NCBI GenBank assembly: GCA_036506155.1
Contig: DASXSF010000105.1
Coordinates: forward strand, 81,025-145,024
Origin: DASXRA01 sp036506155
GTDB lineage: Bacteria > Actinomycetota > Actinomycetes > Mycobacteriales > Jatrophihabitantaceae
Direction of reading: 5' to 3'
DNA length: 64,000 nt
Position numbers and translations under genes: made by a program. The notes under the pieces are model-generated. The model was given only the letters and a program-made list of their open reading frames with translations. It was not told the origin of the DNA and did not search any database. This document shows positions 1-8,450 of the stretch, piece by piece. The stretch's first letter is position 1, and the number at the start of each line of letters is the position of its first letter.

Positions 1-299
1 TCGTGGTGCGCTTCGCCCGGTCCGGCGATGTGTTCACCCCGCTCGGCGAGCCGGACACCGTCGAGGAACCGCACCGGGGCGAGGTGGTCTACGCAGACGC
101 CGCAGGTGTGCTGACCCGCCACTGGAACCACCGCGACGCCGACCGCACGAAGGTCACCGCGGAGTCGCGGCGCGTGCTGGCCGTGCTGGAGGCCGTCGAC
201 GAGGCGCACCGTGCCACCGTGGACGCGGCGGCCCGCGATCTGGCGGCCGTACTCGCCCCGCGCGCGAAGGCCGTCACGGTTCTAGGGTTGGCAGGGTGA
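1..299 (+). CDS. B3/B4 tRNA-binding domain protein, C-terminal part
   Basis: Only the last ~99 codons are in the window; the gene enters from the left edge, so the GTG at base 3 is probably an internal valine and not the start. The segment GEVVYADAAGVLTRHWNHRD followed by TKVTAESRRVLAVLEAV is typical of the end of stand-alone B3/B4 domain proteins, which resemble the editing-related B3/B4 domain of the phenylalanyl-tRNA synthetase beta chain. In that family the domain is thought to bind tRNA or an aminoacyl group, but the cellular role of stand-alone forms is unclear. The stop overlaps the next start (GTGA), so it is probably translationally coupled to the pirin gene. Family call is from sequence pattern only. 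Confidence 0.7.
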   Translation, partial: VVRFARSGDVFTPLGEPDTVEEPHRGEVVYADAAGVLTRHWNHRDADRTKVTAESRRVLAVLEAVDEAHRATVDAAARDLAAVLAPRAKAVTVLGLAG

Positions 300-1258
300 G
301 CAATCTCGACCGCACGCCGGATCTGAGCGTCTGCGGCGGCCGGGCGGGCGTCGCGGCGGCACCGGTGCATGAGGTGTTCGCCGGCCGCGAGGTGCTGCTC
401 GGTGAAAGCACGCAGGTACGCCGGCTGCTACCTAATCTCGGGCGCCGGCTGGTCGGCCCGTGGTGCTTCGTCGACCACTACGGTCCGGACGACATCGCCA
501 ACGGGCCGGGGATGCAGGTGCCGCCGCATCCGCACATGGGTTTGCAGACGGTGAGCTGGCTGCTCACCGGCGAGGTGCACCACCGCGACAGCCTCGGCAG
601 CGACCGGCTCATCCGTCCCGGGGAGCTCGGGCTCATGACGTCCGGGCACGGCATCGCGCACGCCGAGCAGTCGCCCGTGCCGCATCCCGCGCTGCTACAC
701 GGTGTCCAGCTGTGGGTGGCGCTGCCCGATTCCGCCCGCGACGTCGCGCCCGCCTGGGCGCACCACGCGACATTGCCGCGGCTCACCGCTACGGGCTTGT
801 CCGCAACCGTGATCATGGGCGAGCTGGCCGGCGCCACCTCGCCCGGGCAGGCGTACTCGCCGATCGTCGGCGCCGACATCGGCCTCGACCCGGGAGCCGA
901 GGCGTTGTTGCCGCTCGAGCCCGACTTCGAGCACGCCGTGCTGGTCGCCTCAGGCCAGGTCGACGTGGACGGCGTGCCGCTCACGCCCGGCGCGATGCTC
1001 TACCTTGGCGCGGCCCGGCGCGACCTGCGGCTTTCCACGCCGACCGGCGCACGTGCGCTGCTGCTCGGTGGCGAGCCGTTCGCCGAGCAGATCGTGATGT
1101 GGTGGAACTTCGTCGCGCGCTCCGGCGACGAGGTGGCCGCGGCGCGCGAGCAGTGGATGACCGGCGCGCGATTCGGCGCCGTCGCCGGGGGAGGCGACCC
1201 GCTGGCCGCTCCCCCGATGCCGCCCGGACGGCTCAAGCCCGGCGGCAGCGTCCGATGA
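296..1258 (+). CDS. Pirin family bicupin protein
   Basis: A 320-residue cytosolic bicupin with no signal peptide. The N-terminal cupin (about residues 50-150) carries the pirin metal ligands in the expected spacing: HPH (His78, His80), then GIAHAE (His122, Glu124), matching His56/His58/His101/Glu103 of human pirin. The second cupin covers about residues 195-280. Bacterial pirins bind Fe or similar metals; some show quercetinase activity and others regulate enzymes, so the substrate is open. The GTG start overlaps the stop of the B3/B4 gene by 4 bases. It converges on the subtilisin gene. The stop codon lies inside a dispersed GC-rich element. Confidence 0.9.
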   Translation: MSNLDRTPDLSVCGGRAGVAAAPVHEVFAGREVLLGESTQVRRLLPNLGRRLVGPWCFVDHYGPDDIANGPGMQVPPHPHMGLQTVSWLLTGEVHHRDSLGSDRLIRPGELGLMTSGHGIAHAEQSPVPHPALLHGVQLWVALPDSARDVAPAWAHHATLPRLTATGLSATVIMGELAGATSPGQAYSPIVGADIGLDPGAEALLPLEPDFEHAVLVASGQVDVDGVPLTPGAMLYLGAARRDLRLSTPTGARALLLGGEPFAEQIVMWWNFVARSGDEVAAAREQWMTGARFGAVAGGGDPLAAPPMPPGRLKPGGSVR

Positions 1259-1280
1259 GCGCTCGCGCCATGAGCGACGC
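1254..1280 (+). repeat. Dispersed GC-rich element, copy at pirin 3' end
   Basis: The core GATGAGCGCTCGCGC is followed by CATGAGCGACGC, so ATGAGCG occurs twice here. The pirin TGA is within the element (CCGATGAGCGCT). The same core recurs near 19.9, 29.5, 39.4, 47.5, 49.6 and 54.1 kb, and in altered form near 50.7 kb, usually at or just past gene ends. It may be a REP-like sequence; no function can be read from it. Confidence 0.6.
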
Positions 1281-1297
1281 TTGCGGAGCGAACGCCG

Positions 1298-3496
1298 CTA
1301 ACGCACGATCAGGGTCACGGTCACCTGGTGTACCAGCGTGCCGTTCGTACCCGTCACGTTCACGGTGAACGTCCCGCGCGGGGTTGATCCGGTGGTGCGG
1401 ATGCCCAGCGTCGAAGTCCCCGGCGCCGCGACCGGGTTGGCCGACCAGGAGACTGTCGAGCCGCTGGGTACGCCGCTCACAGACAGGGTGACATTACCCG
1501 TGAAGCCGTTGACCACTCCTACAGCCACGCTGTATGAGCCGGTCTTCCCCCGGGTTATCGTGATCGACGCCGGCGTCGCCGACAGGGTGAAATCACGCGC
1601 CTGCACGGTGAGGCTGACGGTCGCAGTGTGAGTGAGCCCGGCACTCGTGCCGGTGATCGTGAGTTGGTAGGTACCGCCCGGAGCGGTCCCGAGCGTCGTC
1701 ACAGTGAGCGCTGAAGTGCCGGTACCGGAAACTACAGCGGGACTGAACGTCGCCGACCCGACCGACGCGGGCAGCGCGCTGAGCGACACGGCGACGTCGC
1801 CGGTGAACCCGTACAGTGATCCAACTGAGACGATGTATCCAGCGGGACTGCCGGCGTTGACGGTCCGCGCCGACGGCGTGACACCGAAACTGAAGTCGGG
1901 CGGTTGCGGGACGACCAGCGACGCGGGGGCAGCGTGCGTGGTCGTCCCGCTGGTGCCGGTGATCGTCAGCGGATACGTGCCGGGCGGCGCGCTCGCCGAG
2001 GTCGTCACTGTGAGCTGCGACGTACCGCCACCGGAAACTACAGCTGGGCTGAACGTCGCCGACCCGACGGACGGCGGCAGTCCGCTCAGCGATAGCACAA
2101 CATCGCCGGCGAAGCCGTTGACGCCGGTTACGGTCACCGTGTACGAGGCCGAGCTGCCGGCGGCGACAGTGGCCGAAGACGGCGACACGCTCACTGTGTA
2201 GTCGGGGTTTGTCGCCACCTGATGGTAGGCAGCGAGGACGTCTAACCGGCCGTAGCCGAAGTCGTTGTCGAGACCGGCCGCGCCGAGATCGACCGCACTG
2301 CCTTCCAGGGCCGCTGCCTGCTGGTCGGCGGAAAGACCCGGCACCGCGCCGAGCAGCAGGGCAAGCGCGCCTGACACATGCGGGGCGGCCATTGAGGTGC
2401 CGGTCTCGCTGACGTAGCCGCCATAGAGATCACTCGTCCGGACACTGGTGGCGGGCGCGGCGAGTGCTGGAGCGGTCGCCCCGGCGCACGACGACGGTCC
2501 CCGGCTGCTGTACGGGTAGATCGCGTCGGCGTTGTCGGTGCCGCCGACGGCGAACGCCTCGGGGAGATTGGCCGGGCTCAGCACCGTGCCGGGTGTCGGC
2601 CCGTAGTTGCCGGCCGCGAACACGGGCAGGATGCCCGCGGCGCGCAGGCTGCGCAGGTCAAGCTGGAAGTCGAGGGCGCAGCTGGCGCTCGACATCGTCC
2701 ACGAGTCGTTGACGACGTTCGGCGCATCCGGCGTACTCAGGTTGCCGTCCGGGTCGAGCAGCCACTGGAATCCTTGGTGGATGCCGCTCGTCGTGGCCTG
2801 GCCGCTATCGTTGAAGATCTTGACGGCGATCCACTTCGCGTCCGGCGCCATACCGATCGAGGTGCCGCCCGCGGACCCACCCACCATCACGCCTATCGTC
2901 TGGGTGCCGTGGCCGTTCACGTCGACCGGTGTCGTGTGCTGGCCGTTCGGGTCGTACCAGCTGTTCGAGCCCCCGCGCCAGGACGCGGCCAGATCCGGAT
3001 GCGTGGCGTCCACGCCGGTATCCATGCTCGCGACCACGACGCCCTGACCGCGGTAGCCGAGGTCCCACAGCGCTGGGGCATTCACCTTGGTGAGATTCGG
3101 CTCGGCGGCGGTGCTCGTTACCGCTGCCGGAGCCTGGATCGTGGCGTTGGGTTGGACCGTGGCCACCTCCGGCCGGGCGGCCACCTCGCGAATCACGTCC
3201 GGCGTTGCCTTGACCTCGATGGCGTTCACGATCCACAGCGGGGTGACGGCTGCGACCGATCCCGGGCGCTGAGCCAGCAACTGGAGGATGCCGGATTGGG
3301 TCCGGGCCGCGACATCGCGCAGCGCCCGCTCGACGCCGGCCAGTTGGGCCGCCCGTGTCGGCGCTTGCACGCCCGCCACGTTCGCGTGCGACTTGAGCAC
3401 CACCACCACGTCGATGAATGCCGGCTCCGCGGACGCTGTGACGGGCGCGACCAGAACGGCGCCCACGAGCGCCAGCACCAGCGCGAGACGCTTCAT
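1298..3496 (-). CDS. Secreted subtilisin-like (S8) protease with Ig-like repeats
   Basis: 732 residues. A Sec signal peptide (residues 1-23, ending ASA) is followed by an inhibitor-I9-like propeptide (about 28-118) and an S8 catalytic domain. The triad is visible: Asp159 in ASMDTGVD, His196 in NGHGTQT and Ser368 in GTSMAAPHVSG, with oxyanion Asn297 in AAGNYG. From about residue 430 there are three Ig-like beta-sandwich repeats of ~100 residues (YTVSV/SPS openings, PPGTYPLTITGT endings); repeats 1 and 2 are still similar at DNA level. No membrane anchor or sorting signal is seen, so it is probably released. It is the last gene of the cupredoxin operon and its ATG overlaps the preceding stop (ATGA). 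A role in maturing or turning over the exported operon proteins is an inference. Confidence 0.93.
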   Translation of the reverse strand: MKRLALVLALVGAVLVAPVTASAEPAFIDVVVVLKSHANVAGVQAPTRAAQLAGVERALRDVAARTQSGILQLLAQRPGSVAAVTPLWIVNAIEVKATPDVIREVAARPEVATVQPNATIQAPAAVTSTAAEPNLTKVNAPALWDLGYRGQGVVVASMDTGVDATHPDLAASWRGGSNSWYDPNGQHTTPVDVNGHGTQTIGVMVGGSAGGTSIGMAPDAKWIAVKIFNDSGQATTSGIHQGFQWLLDPDGNLSTPDAPNVVNDSWTMSSASCALDFQLDLRSLRAAGILPVFAAGNYGPTPGTVLSPANLPEAFAVGGTDNADAIYPYSSRGPSSCAGATAPALAAPATSVRTSDLYGGYVSETGTSMAAPHVSGALALLLGAVPGLSADQQAAALEGSAVDLGAAGLDNDFGYGRLDVLAAYHQVATNPDYTVSVSPSSATVAAGSSASYTVTVTGVNGFAGDVVLSLSGLPPSVGSATFSPAVVSGGGTSQLTVTTSASAPPGTYPLTITGTSGTTTHAAPASLVVPQPPDFSFGVTPSARTVNAGSPAGYIVSVGSLYGFTGDVAVSLSALPASVGSATFSPAVVSGTGTSALTVTTLGTAPGGTYQLTITGTSAGLTHTATVSLTVQARDFTLSATPASITITRGKTGSYSVAVGVVNGFTGNVTLSVSGVPSGSTVSWSANPVAAPGTSTLGIRTTGSTPRGTFTVNVTGTNGTLVHQVTVTLIVR

Positions 3497-4035
3497 CGCA
3501 CCTTCACGTGCTCGACTTGCGCGTTGCCGAGCATCACGACCACCCGGGCACCGCGGCTCACGATGTTGCCCGGGTTGTTGAATACGTAGTAGTACGTGAC
3601 CCCGGGCTTGAACGCGCCGGTGTGTGAGTGGCTCATGAGCAAGTCGTGGACTACCAGTCCGGTGCGTTCGTCCACCACGGCCGGCGGTGTTGCCGCGTCA
3701 TGTAGGGCGTTCGCCTTGTCCGGGTCGATCACCTGGAACCGCAGGTCGACAAGTCCTCCGTCCCCCGTGACCGCCACCTGCGTGATCTTCACCCCGCTGC
3801 GGTCGGCGAGGCCCGCACCGCTGACGACGGGACGGGCCCACGATGCGGGTACCTTCACCTCGCGACGGTCCGGCGGCGTGTCGCGGGTCAGCCAGAGCAC
3901 GAGCGACGTGATGAGCCCTGCGACGACAACGCCCGTGATCGCGCCGAGCAGCCGAATCCGGCGCGGGGTGAGGTACCCCGCGCGCGGCGGTGGGGGGACC
4001 GCCGGCGCGGGCTCAAGGGTTGCTCGTCCGGTCAT
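3493..4035 (-). CDS. Membrane-anchored protein of unknown function in the cupredoxin operon
   Basis: 180 residues from the ATG at 4035, which has AGGGGG eight bases upstream; a GTG at 4044 is also in frame but sits on that ribosome site. A proline-rich N-terminus is followed by one transmembrane helix (about residues 30-50) and a ~125-residue extracytoplasmic domain that is beta-rich by eye. That domain contains a SHSHTG motif (two closely spaced histidines) and ends EHVKVR. I do not recognise the family. Its stop overlaps the protease start by four bases and the gene upstream ends 12 bases away, so it belongs to the operon. It could be a membrane tether or assembly factor for the exported oxidase-like proteins; nothing in the sequence proves this. 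Confidence 0.75.
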   Translation of the reverse strand: MTGRATLEPAPAVPPPPRAGYLTPRRIRLLGAITGVVVAGLITSLVLWLTRDTPPDRREVKVPASWARPVVSGAGLADRSGVKITQVAVTGDGGLVDLRFQVIDPDKANALHDAATPPAVVDERTGLVVHDLLMSHSHTGAFKPGVTYYYVFNNPGNIVSRGARVVVMLGNAQVEHVKVR

Positions 4036-4047
4036 GGCGCGCACCCC

Positions 4048-5028
4048 CTACGGATGTATGAAGGTCAACATCCCGCCACCGGTGGCTGGCGTCGGCCCAG
4101 TACCCGTCTGGTTCCCGTTCGTGAGGTGAAGTTGCCTGTTGAACAAGGGGAATCCTTGCGAGCTGGGTGCTGGACCCGCCGGTACTGTAGCGATGGCGTC
4201 CTCCGTGGCACCGGCTGGGATCGTCTCGGCGGCGGCGTCGAACGGGTTGTTCAGCAGGTGCGCGTCGCGCGCGACCACGTGCTCGTGTATGCCGAGCAGT
4301 GCCATCGACGTGTTGTCGAAGCCCGCATTGAGATAACGGAGTAGCAGCCGCTGCCCTGGTCCCGCGGTGATCCCCGCGGTGTCCGGATACGCCTTGCCGT
4401 TGATCAGCCAATACGTTGCCAGGTAGCTGTACATGTCGTACGTGTCAGGGGCGGCGTTGAAGCCCGGGTCCACCGCGCCGAGCACCACGGTGGCCTCTGT
4501 GTCGTAGGCCGTCGTTGCGGTGTCGTAAGCCTGGCCCGCCGTCGCCGAGCGGACGAGCAGTGCACCAGCCAGTCCCATTGCGGCCTGCCGCCCCTCGCCG
4601 CCGCCGGCCACGTAGAGGTACGTGCCGGGCGCGCTGCAGGTGAATGACACCGCTCCCGATGCGCCGGCGGCGACATCAGTAGGCCCCGCGTCAAAAGTGA
4701 TGCCCGGGATCTCGAACGTCAACGTGTGGCCGGCGGGCAACCCATTGGTGATGTTGACCGTGACCGTGTCGCCTTCGTTCACCACCAACTGCGGGCCGGG
4801 GAGGGTCGCTGCGGCCGAGCCGCAGGCGCCGGTGTGGAATCCCCAGATCGGCACAGTGACGGCACCGGTGAGCGTCGCCGTTCCCGGCTCGGCGCACAGG
4901 TTGATCGTGACCGGGGCGGCCGAGGCCGTCGAACCGGCCGCGACAACGCCAGCGAAGATCATGACCAGTACGAACAGGGGCCTGGTCAGTCGAGGCAACC
5001 GCGGCTTCATGGCTGCAAACTTGCTCAT
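4048..5028 (-). CDS. Secreted cupredoxin-fold protein with degenerate copper sites (paralogue 3)
   Basis: 326 residues from the ATG at 5028, preceded by AAAGGAG at good spacing. A signal peptide (about 1-38, ending ASA) leads into two multicopper-oxidase-like cupredoxin domains. The fold is recognisable from GDTVTVNITNGLP, GTYLY...MGLAGALLV and YWLINGKAYPDT, all shared with the two paralogues upstream. The copper ligands of domain 1 are gone: the HCH...H...M loop reads YVAGGGEGRQAAMG. The second domain keeps only HEH (His248, His250) and His257. At 326 residues it is short for a laccase. It is most likely a non-catalytic or differently metallated subunit. The gene starts 26 bases after the previous stop. 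Confidence 0.82.
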   Translation of the reverse strand: MSKFAAMKPRLPRLTRPLFVLVMIFAGVVAAGSTASAAPVTINLCAEPGTATLTGAVTVPIWGFHTGACGSAAATLPGPQLVVNEGDTVTVNITNGLPAGHTLTFEIPGITFDAGPTDVAAGASGAVSFTCSAPGTYLYVAGGGEGRQAAMGLAGALLVRSATAGQAYDTATTAYDTEATVVLGAVDPGFNAAPDTYDMYSYLATYWLINGKAYPDTAGITAGPGQRLLLRYLNAGFDNTSMALLGIHEHVVARDAHLLNNPFDAAAETIPAGATEDAIATVPAGPAPSSQGFPLFNRQLHLTNGNQTGTGPTPATGGGMLTFIHP

Positions 5029-5054
5029 CGCCACTGTCTCCTTTGCCTCGCTGC

Positions 5055-7058
5055 TCACGGCGCGTCGTAGACGAGGGCGAGCAGGTTCCCCCACGTCGAG
5101 AAGGGTGTCGGGCTAGGCGCTGTCCAGCGTTGGGTGTGGATGAGTACCCGGACCTGGCCGTTATTCGCCCCGGTGCCGATGTATGGACTCCCCGAGCCGG
5201 GCAGGGTCCACGTCGAGCTCACGTCGGTCGAACCCACGTTCTGCGGCTGGGTTGGTGGCGGCGGCAACGTCACCCATCCGGGCGATGCCGCCGTGTTGCA
5301 ACCGCCCAGAATCGTCCAGTTGCAGATCTTGACGGTCTGCTGTGGGACGGGCGCCCCAGTGAAGGCCGGACACGTGGTGCCCGTAGTGGCCTGGCAGTTC
5401 TTGCCCTTGTAGGTCACCTTCAGGTTGGTCGATCCGGACCGCACGCCGCTGAACGACCCGTACCAGTCGTTGGACAGCGCGGTGATGACCGCGCCGGCGG
5501 CGTGCGTGGCGGCGGCGGTGCTGAGTTGCCCGCGCAAGACGGTCCAAGTGGTCGTGCCCTGCCCGGCAGTGACCTGCATGACCTCGTTGTCGATCCGGAT
5601 GTAGTAGCCCGGCGTGGTCGGGAAGCCGGCCGCAGAGGCGACGGTGATGGTCGTCTGCCCTGCGGTCGTTGACGTCGGGCGGGTCGTGGTGCGCGGATTG
5701 ACCTGGTAGTAGTTGGCGTCATCGACGGCCAACGCCGACGCCGAGCCGCCCTTCAGCACGCCGCTGAGGATTGCCGTCGACGCGGCGGTGGTGAAGCAAC
5801 CACCCGGCGGATCGACGCGCAAGAGCGTCCCCATCCCGCCGAAGCCCTCGTCGAAGTTGGTGAACTCGTTCAATGCGTGGCTGTGCCAGGGGAAATACCA
5901 CTCGCCGCAGATGTTCTGCGTCGTCGTCCCGGCCGGCAGGGTTCCCTTGTAGCCGAGGTACGGGCTGCCGCTGTACCACGTGTTGCCGTCCTTGAATGTC
6001 ACGTCGCGGTAGTTCGGCGGCGGGACCGGCAGCGGGTTGGTATCGGGATCCCAGTGATCCTGGTCATCCCAGCGCAGCAGGAAGTCCTCGGTCTGCCCGG
6101 CGCCGATCGTCTCGCCGAAGTGCTCGGTCCCCGCCGACGCCCCACCCGGGCTGAGTAGCAACCGGCCGTCCTGCGCGATCTGCGTGGTGTGGTTGCCGTG
6201 CGGGTGGAACGGGTGGTTGTCCACGCCGACGTTGACCATCCGGATTAGGGCCGGCAGGGTGTTGCTCGCGGTGTTCGGTTGGATGCGCACGAGCGCTCCG
6301 TACGGCTGGTTCGGCAGCAACCCAGATCCGTTGTCCTGGACCGTGTCCGGGAAGCTGCGCCCGTTGATCGTGAAGTACCGGTTGTCCCGTGAGTTGAAGT
6401 CGTAGGTGGTGCCGGTCTCCACCGCGTGATGCAGGAACGGATCGATGTCGGCGAGCAGCGCCATGTACTCGCGGCTCGGGTCGAACGGCGTGGACGCGCC
6501 GTAGGCGAAGTTGGCGCCGGCACCCGGCCTAACGACCAGCGCGCCGTACAGGCCCATCTCGACCTGCTTCACGACGTCCGAGCCGCTCTCATACAGGTAC
6601 GTGCCCGGGTCCGTTGCGGTGAAGCTGTAGCTCACCGTGCCTCCGCTGGCGGCGGCCTCCGTCGTCAGCAGGCCGGCCGTGCCTCCGGTCGCGGTCACAT
6701 CCGCCTGCCCTGGGAAGACGACGGAGGCCGGCTCCGGCAGGTTGTTCGTCAGGTTGACGACAATCGTCTGTCCCTGCGTTGCGCACAGGACCGGGCCCGG
6801 GCTCTGGAAGTGACCGTTATCCACGCCTGGGTCGTCGTAGCTCCACATGAAGACGCTGTTGCCGTCCGGGGTCTCGATATAGCCGGTCTTCGTCTCCAGG
6901 TTGAAGGTGTGCGTAGTGCCCGCGACCGTGCCGGGGGTGCAGACCATTCCCACCTTGGGGGCCCCGGGAGGTAGCGCCGACCCGTGCACTGTCACGGCGA
7001 ATAGCGAGCCGGCGGCGAGCGCCAGAACAGTGCCCAGGCGCCACATCTTCTGCGTCAT
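5055..7058 (-). CDS. Secreted multicopper-oxidase-like protein with C-terminal-type ligands only (paralogue 2)
   Basis: 667 residues from the ATG at 7058 (AAGGG upstream); an in-frame ATG at 7100 overlaps the previous gene. It has a signal peptide to about residue 27. Cupredoxin domain 1 (about 85-178) has lost its ligands: the HWHG loop reads VVFPGQ and the HCH loop reads YLYESGSDVVKQVEMG. Domain 2 (about 225-416) keeps HPFHPHGNH (His282, 285, 287, 290) and FPWHSHALNE (His392, His394), with Ser393 where type-1-copper oxidases have Cys. A C-terminal extension contains a ~70-residue module (about 460-528) also found near the end of the 1911-residue protein of this operon. It cannot form a normal laccase centre alone, but its four trinuclear-type histidines complement those of paralogue 1. 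Confidence 0.87.
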   Translation of the reverse strand: MTQKMWRLGTVLALAAGSLFAVTVHGSALPPGAPKVGMVCTPGTVAGTTHTFNLETKTGYIETPDGNSVFMWSYDDPGVDNGHFQSPGPVLCATQGQTIVVNLTNNLPEPASVVFPGQADVTATGGTAGLLTTEAAASGGTVSYSFTATDPGTYLYESGSDVVKQVEMGLYGALVVRPGAGANFAYGASTPFDPSREYMALLADIDPFLHHAVETGTTYDFNSRDNRYFTINGRSFPDTVQDNGSGLLPNQPYGALVRIQPNTASNTLPALIRMVNVGVDNHPFHPHGNHTTQIAQDGRLLLSPGGASAGTEHFGETIGAGQTEDFLLRWDDQDHWDPDTNPLPVPPPNYRDVTFKDGNTWYSGSPYLGYKGTLPAGTTTQNICGEWYFPWHSHALNEFTNFDEGFGGMGTLLRVDPPGGCFTTAASTAILSGVLKGGSASALAVDDANYYQVNPRTTTRPTSTTAGQTTITVASAAGFPTTPGYYIRIDNEVMQVTAGQGTTTWTVLRGQLSTAAATHAAGAVITALSNDWYGSFSGVRSGSTNLKVTYKGKNCQATTGTTCPAFTGAPVPQQTVKICNWTILGGCNTAASPGWVTLPPPPTQPQNVGSTDVSSTWTLPGSGSPYIGTGANNGQVRVLIHTQRWTAPSPTPFSTWGNLLALVYDAP

Positions 7059-7092
7059 CGTGCCCTTCTTTCCGCGGCGCGCGGTCGCCTGC

Positions 7093-8445
7093 TCAGACAT
7101 AGGTCTGGCTCACGGCGGTCTGGGCGGGAAGCGCGGTCGAGTACACGCGAACTTCGGTTTGCATCCCCCCTGGTCCGGGCGGTGCCCCGAAATTGGAGAG
7201 TCTCCGCCAGTCTCGGTTCTTGAACCGATAGACGTTGTAGGCGCCCATGGTGTCCGATCCCGAAGGCCGAGCCGCGTCGTAAGCCGGGGCGGTGAACAGC
7301 ACGTCGCGGGCCTCGCCGGGTCCGATGTAGAGCGTGTTCGTCAAGTACGTCTTGTCGACACCGTCTTTGCCCAGCCAGGACGCATCCTGCCCGACGACCT
7401 TCATGGGTATGCCCGGCAGTTGCATCGCGTGCTGCTGATACCCGAGGTCGGCCAGGCGCAGCAGCACCCGCTCGCCAGGGTTCACCTGGATGAGCGCCGA
7501 ATTGGGCTGGCTGTAGTCGATGGCGTCGTCGTAGTTGGCGTTCGGGGTGCCGATCCGCAGTGCCGCCGGCAGGCTAGGGCTGTCGTTCGGCAACACCGTC
7601 TGCGGGTAGCACCGGCCGTTGAGCGTGAACCACTGCGGGTTGTAGTCGGTGGCGATGGACTCTTGGATGTCGCGGTCGCCGTCGTGGAAATTCTTCCACA
7701 CCTCGTTGAGCAAAATGGCGAAATGCCGGTCGTACGCGGTAGATCCGTTGCCGTCGTTGTAGGCGTAGCCGAGCGGCGCCGTTGGCGCTCCGCCCTCCTG
7801 GCGGGCGATCGGCACGCCTGCACCCGCCCCGCTGACATCCTGCAGCGGACGCACGAACACGATCCCGGTCATGCCCATCTGCACGTGTTCGACGTCCTCG
7901 AAGTGGCAGTGGTACATGTACGTGCCTTCGCGGTGCGGGCGGTAGAAGTAGGTGACCTGCTTGCCGATGGGCACCGCGATGGACACCTCCGGCACGCCGT
8001 CGTTGAGCGGAGACGGAACATCGAAACCGTGCCAGTGGATCGTGTGCGAGTCGGTCAGGTCGGGCCGTTGCACCAGCCCCAGATTCGTCAGCGTGATCTT
8101 GATGTCGTCGTCCTGTCGGAAGTTCAAATGCGGCGCCGTGTGCTTCGTGTGCCCCTTGTAGGTCGCCACGAGCTGGTCGACGGACAGGGTCGGGTCGACC
8201 GGGACGAAGCCGAAGATGTAGACGGGATCGCCCTCCCGACCCGGCAGACTCATGTACCCGTCCGAGGCGACCAGCGAGAGCGCCGTGGTGCTGGCCGCCG
8301 ACGCGGGAAGCAATAGCCCGGACCGCAGCGCGGCCCCAACGGCAACCGTGCCGGCGGCGCCCAGCCCCGCAGCCTTGAGGAACGTTCTTCGCGACGTGCC
8401 GGGCCTCGATTCAGGGCTCATCCGATCCCCCTCGCGTTGGGCCAT
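7093..8445 (-). CDS. Tat-exported multicopper-oxidase-like protein with N-terminal-type ligands (paralogue 1)
   Basis: 450 residues from the ATG at 8445, five bases after the previous stop and with GAGGTGA upstream; an ATG at 8421 also has a good site. The N-terminus has a Tat signal (SRRTFLK, Arg19-Arg20, then a hydrophobic stretch), suggesting export already folded with copper bound. Cupredoxin domain 1 holds HTIHWHG (His134, 137, 139) and YMYHCHFEDVEHVQMGM (His179, Cys180, His181, His187, Met192), i.e. a type-1 site plus half a trinuclear site. Domain 2 is degenerate, reading GYQQHAMQLPGI where HPxHxHG is expected. The family motif WFTLNGRCYPQT is present. It may be a type-C-like two-domain oxidase half that needs a partner. 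Substrate unknown; laccase-like, cuprous or Mn(II) oxidation are possibilities. Confidence 0.88.
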   Translation of the reverse strand: MAQREGDRMSPESRPGTSRRTFLKAAGLGAAGTVAVGAALRSGLLLPASAASTTALSLVASDGYMSLPGREGDPVYIFGFVPVDPTLSVDQLVATYKGHTKHTAPHLNFRQDDDIKITLTNLGLVQRPDLTDSHTIHWHGFDVPSPLNDGVPEVSIAVPIGKQVTYFYRPHREGTYMYHCHFEDVEHVQMGMTGIVFVRPLQDVSGAGAGVPIARQEGGAPTAPLGYAYNDGNGSTAYDRHFAILLNEVWKNFHDGDRDIQESIATDYNPQWFTLNGRCYPQTVLPNDSPSLPAALRIGTPNANYDDAIDYSQPNSALIQVNPGERVLLRLADLGYQQHAMQLPGIPMKVVGQDASWLGKDGVDKTYLTNTLYIGPGEARDVLFTAPAYDAARPSGSDTMGAYNVYRFKNRDWRRLSNFGAPPGPGGMQTEVRVYSTALPAQTAVSQTYV

Positions 8446-8450
8446 CGAGG

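Noticed and set aside
4048..8445. Three ordinary laccases
   Set aside because: None has the complete ligand set of a type-1 plus trinuclear centre.
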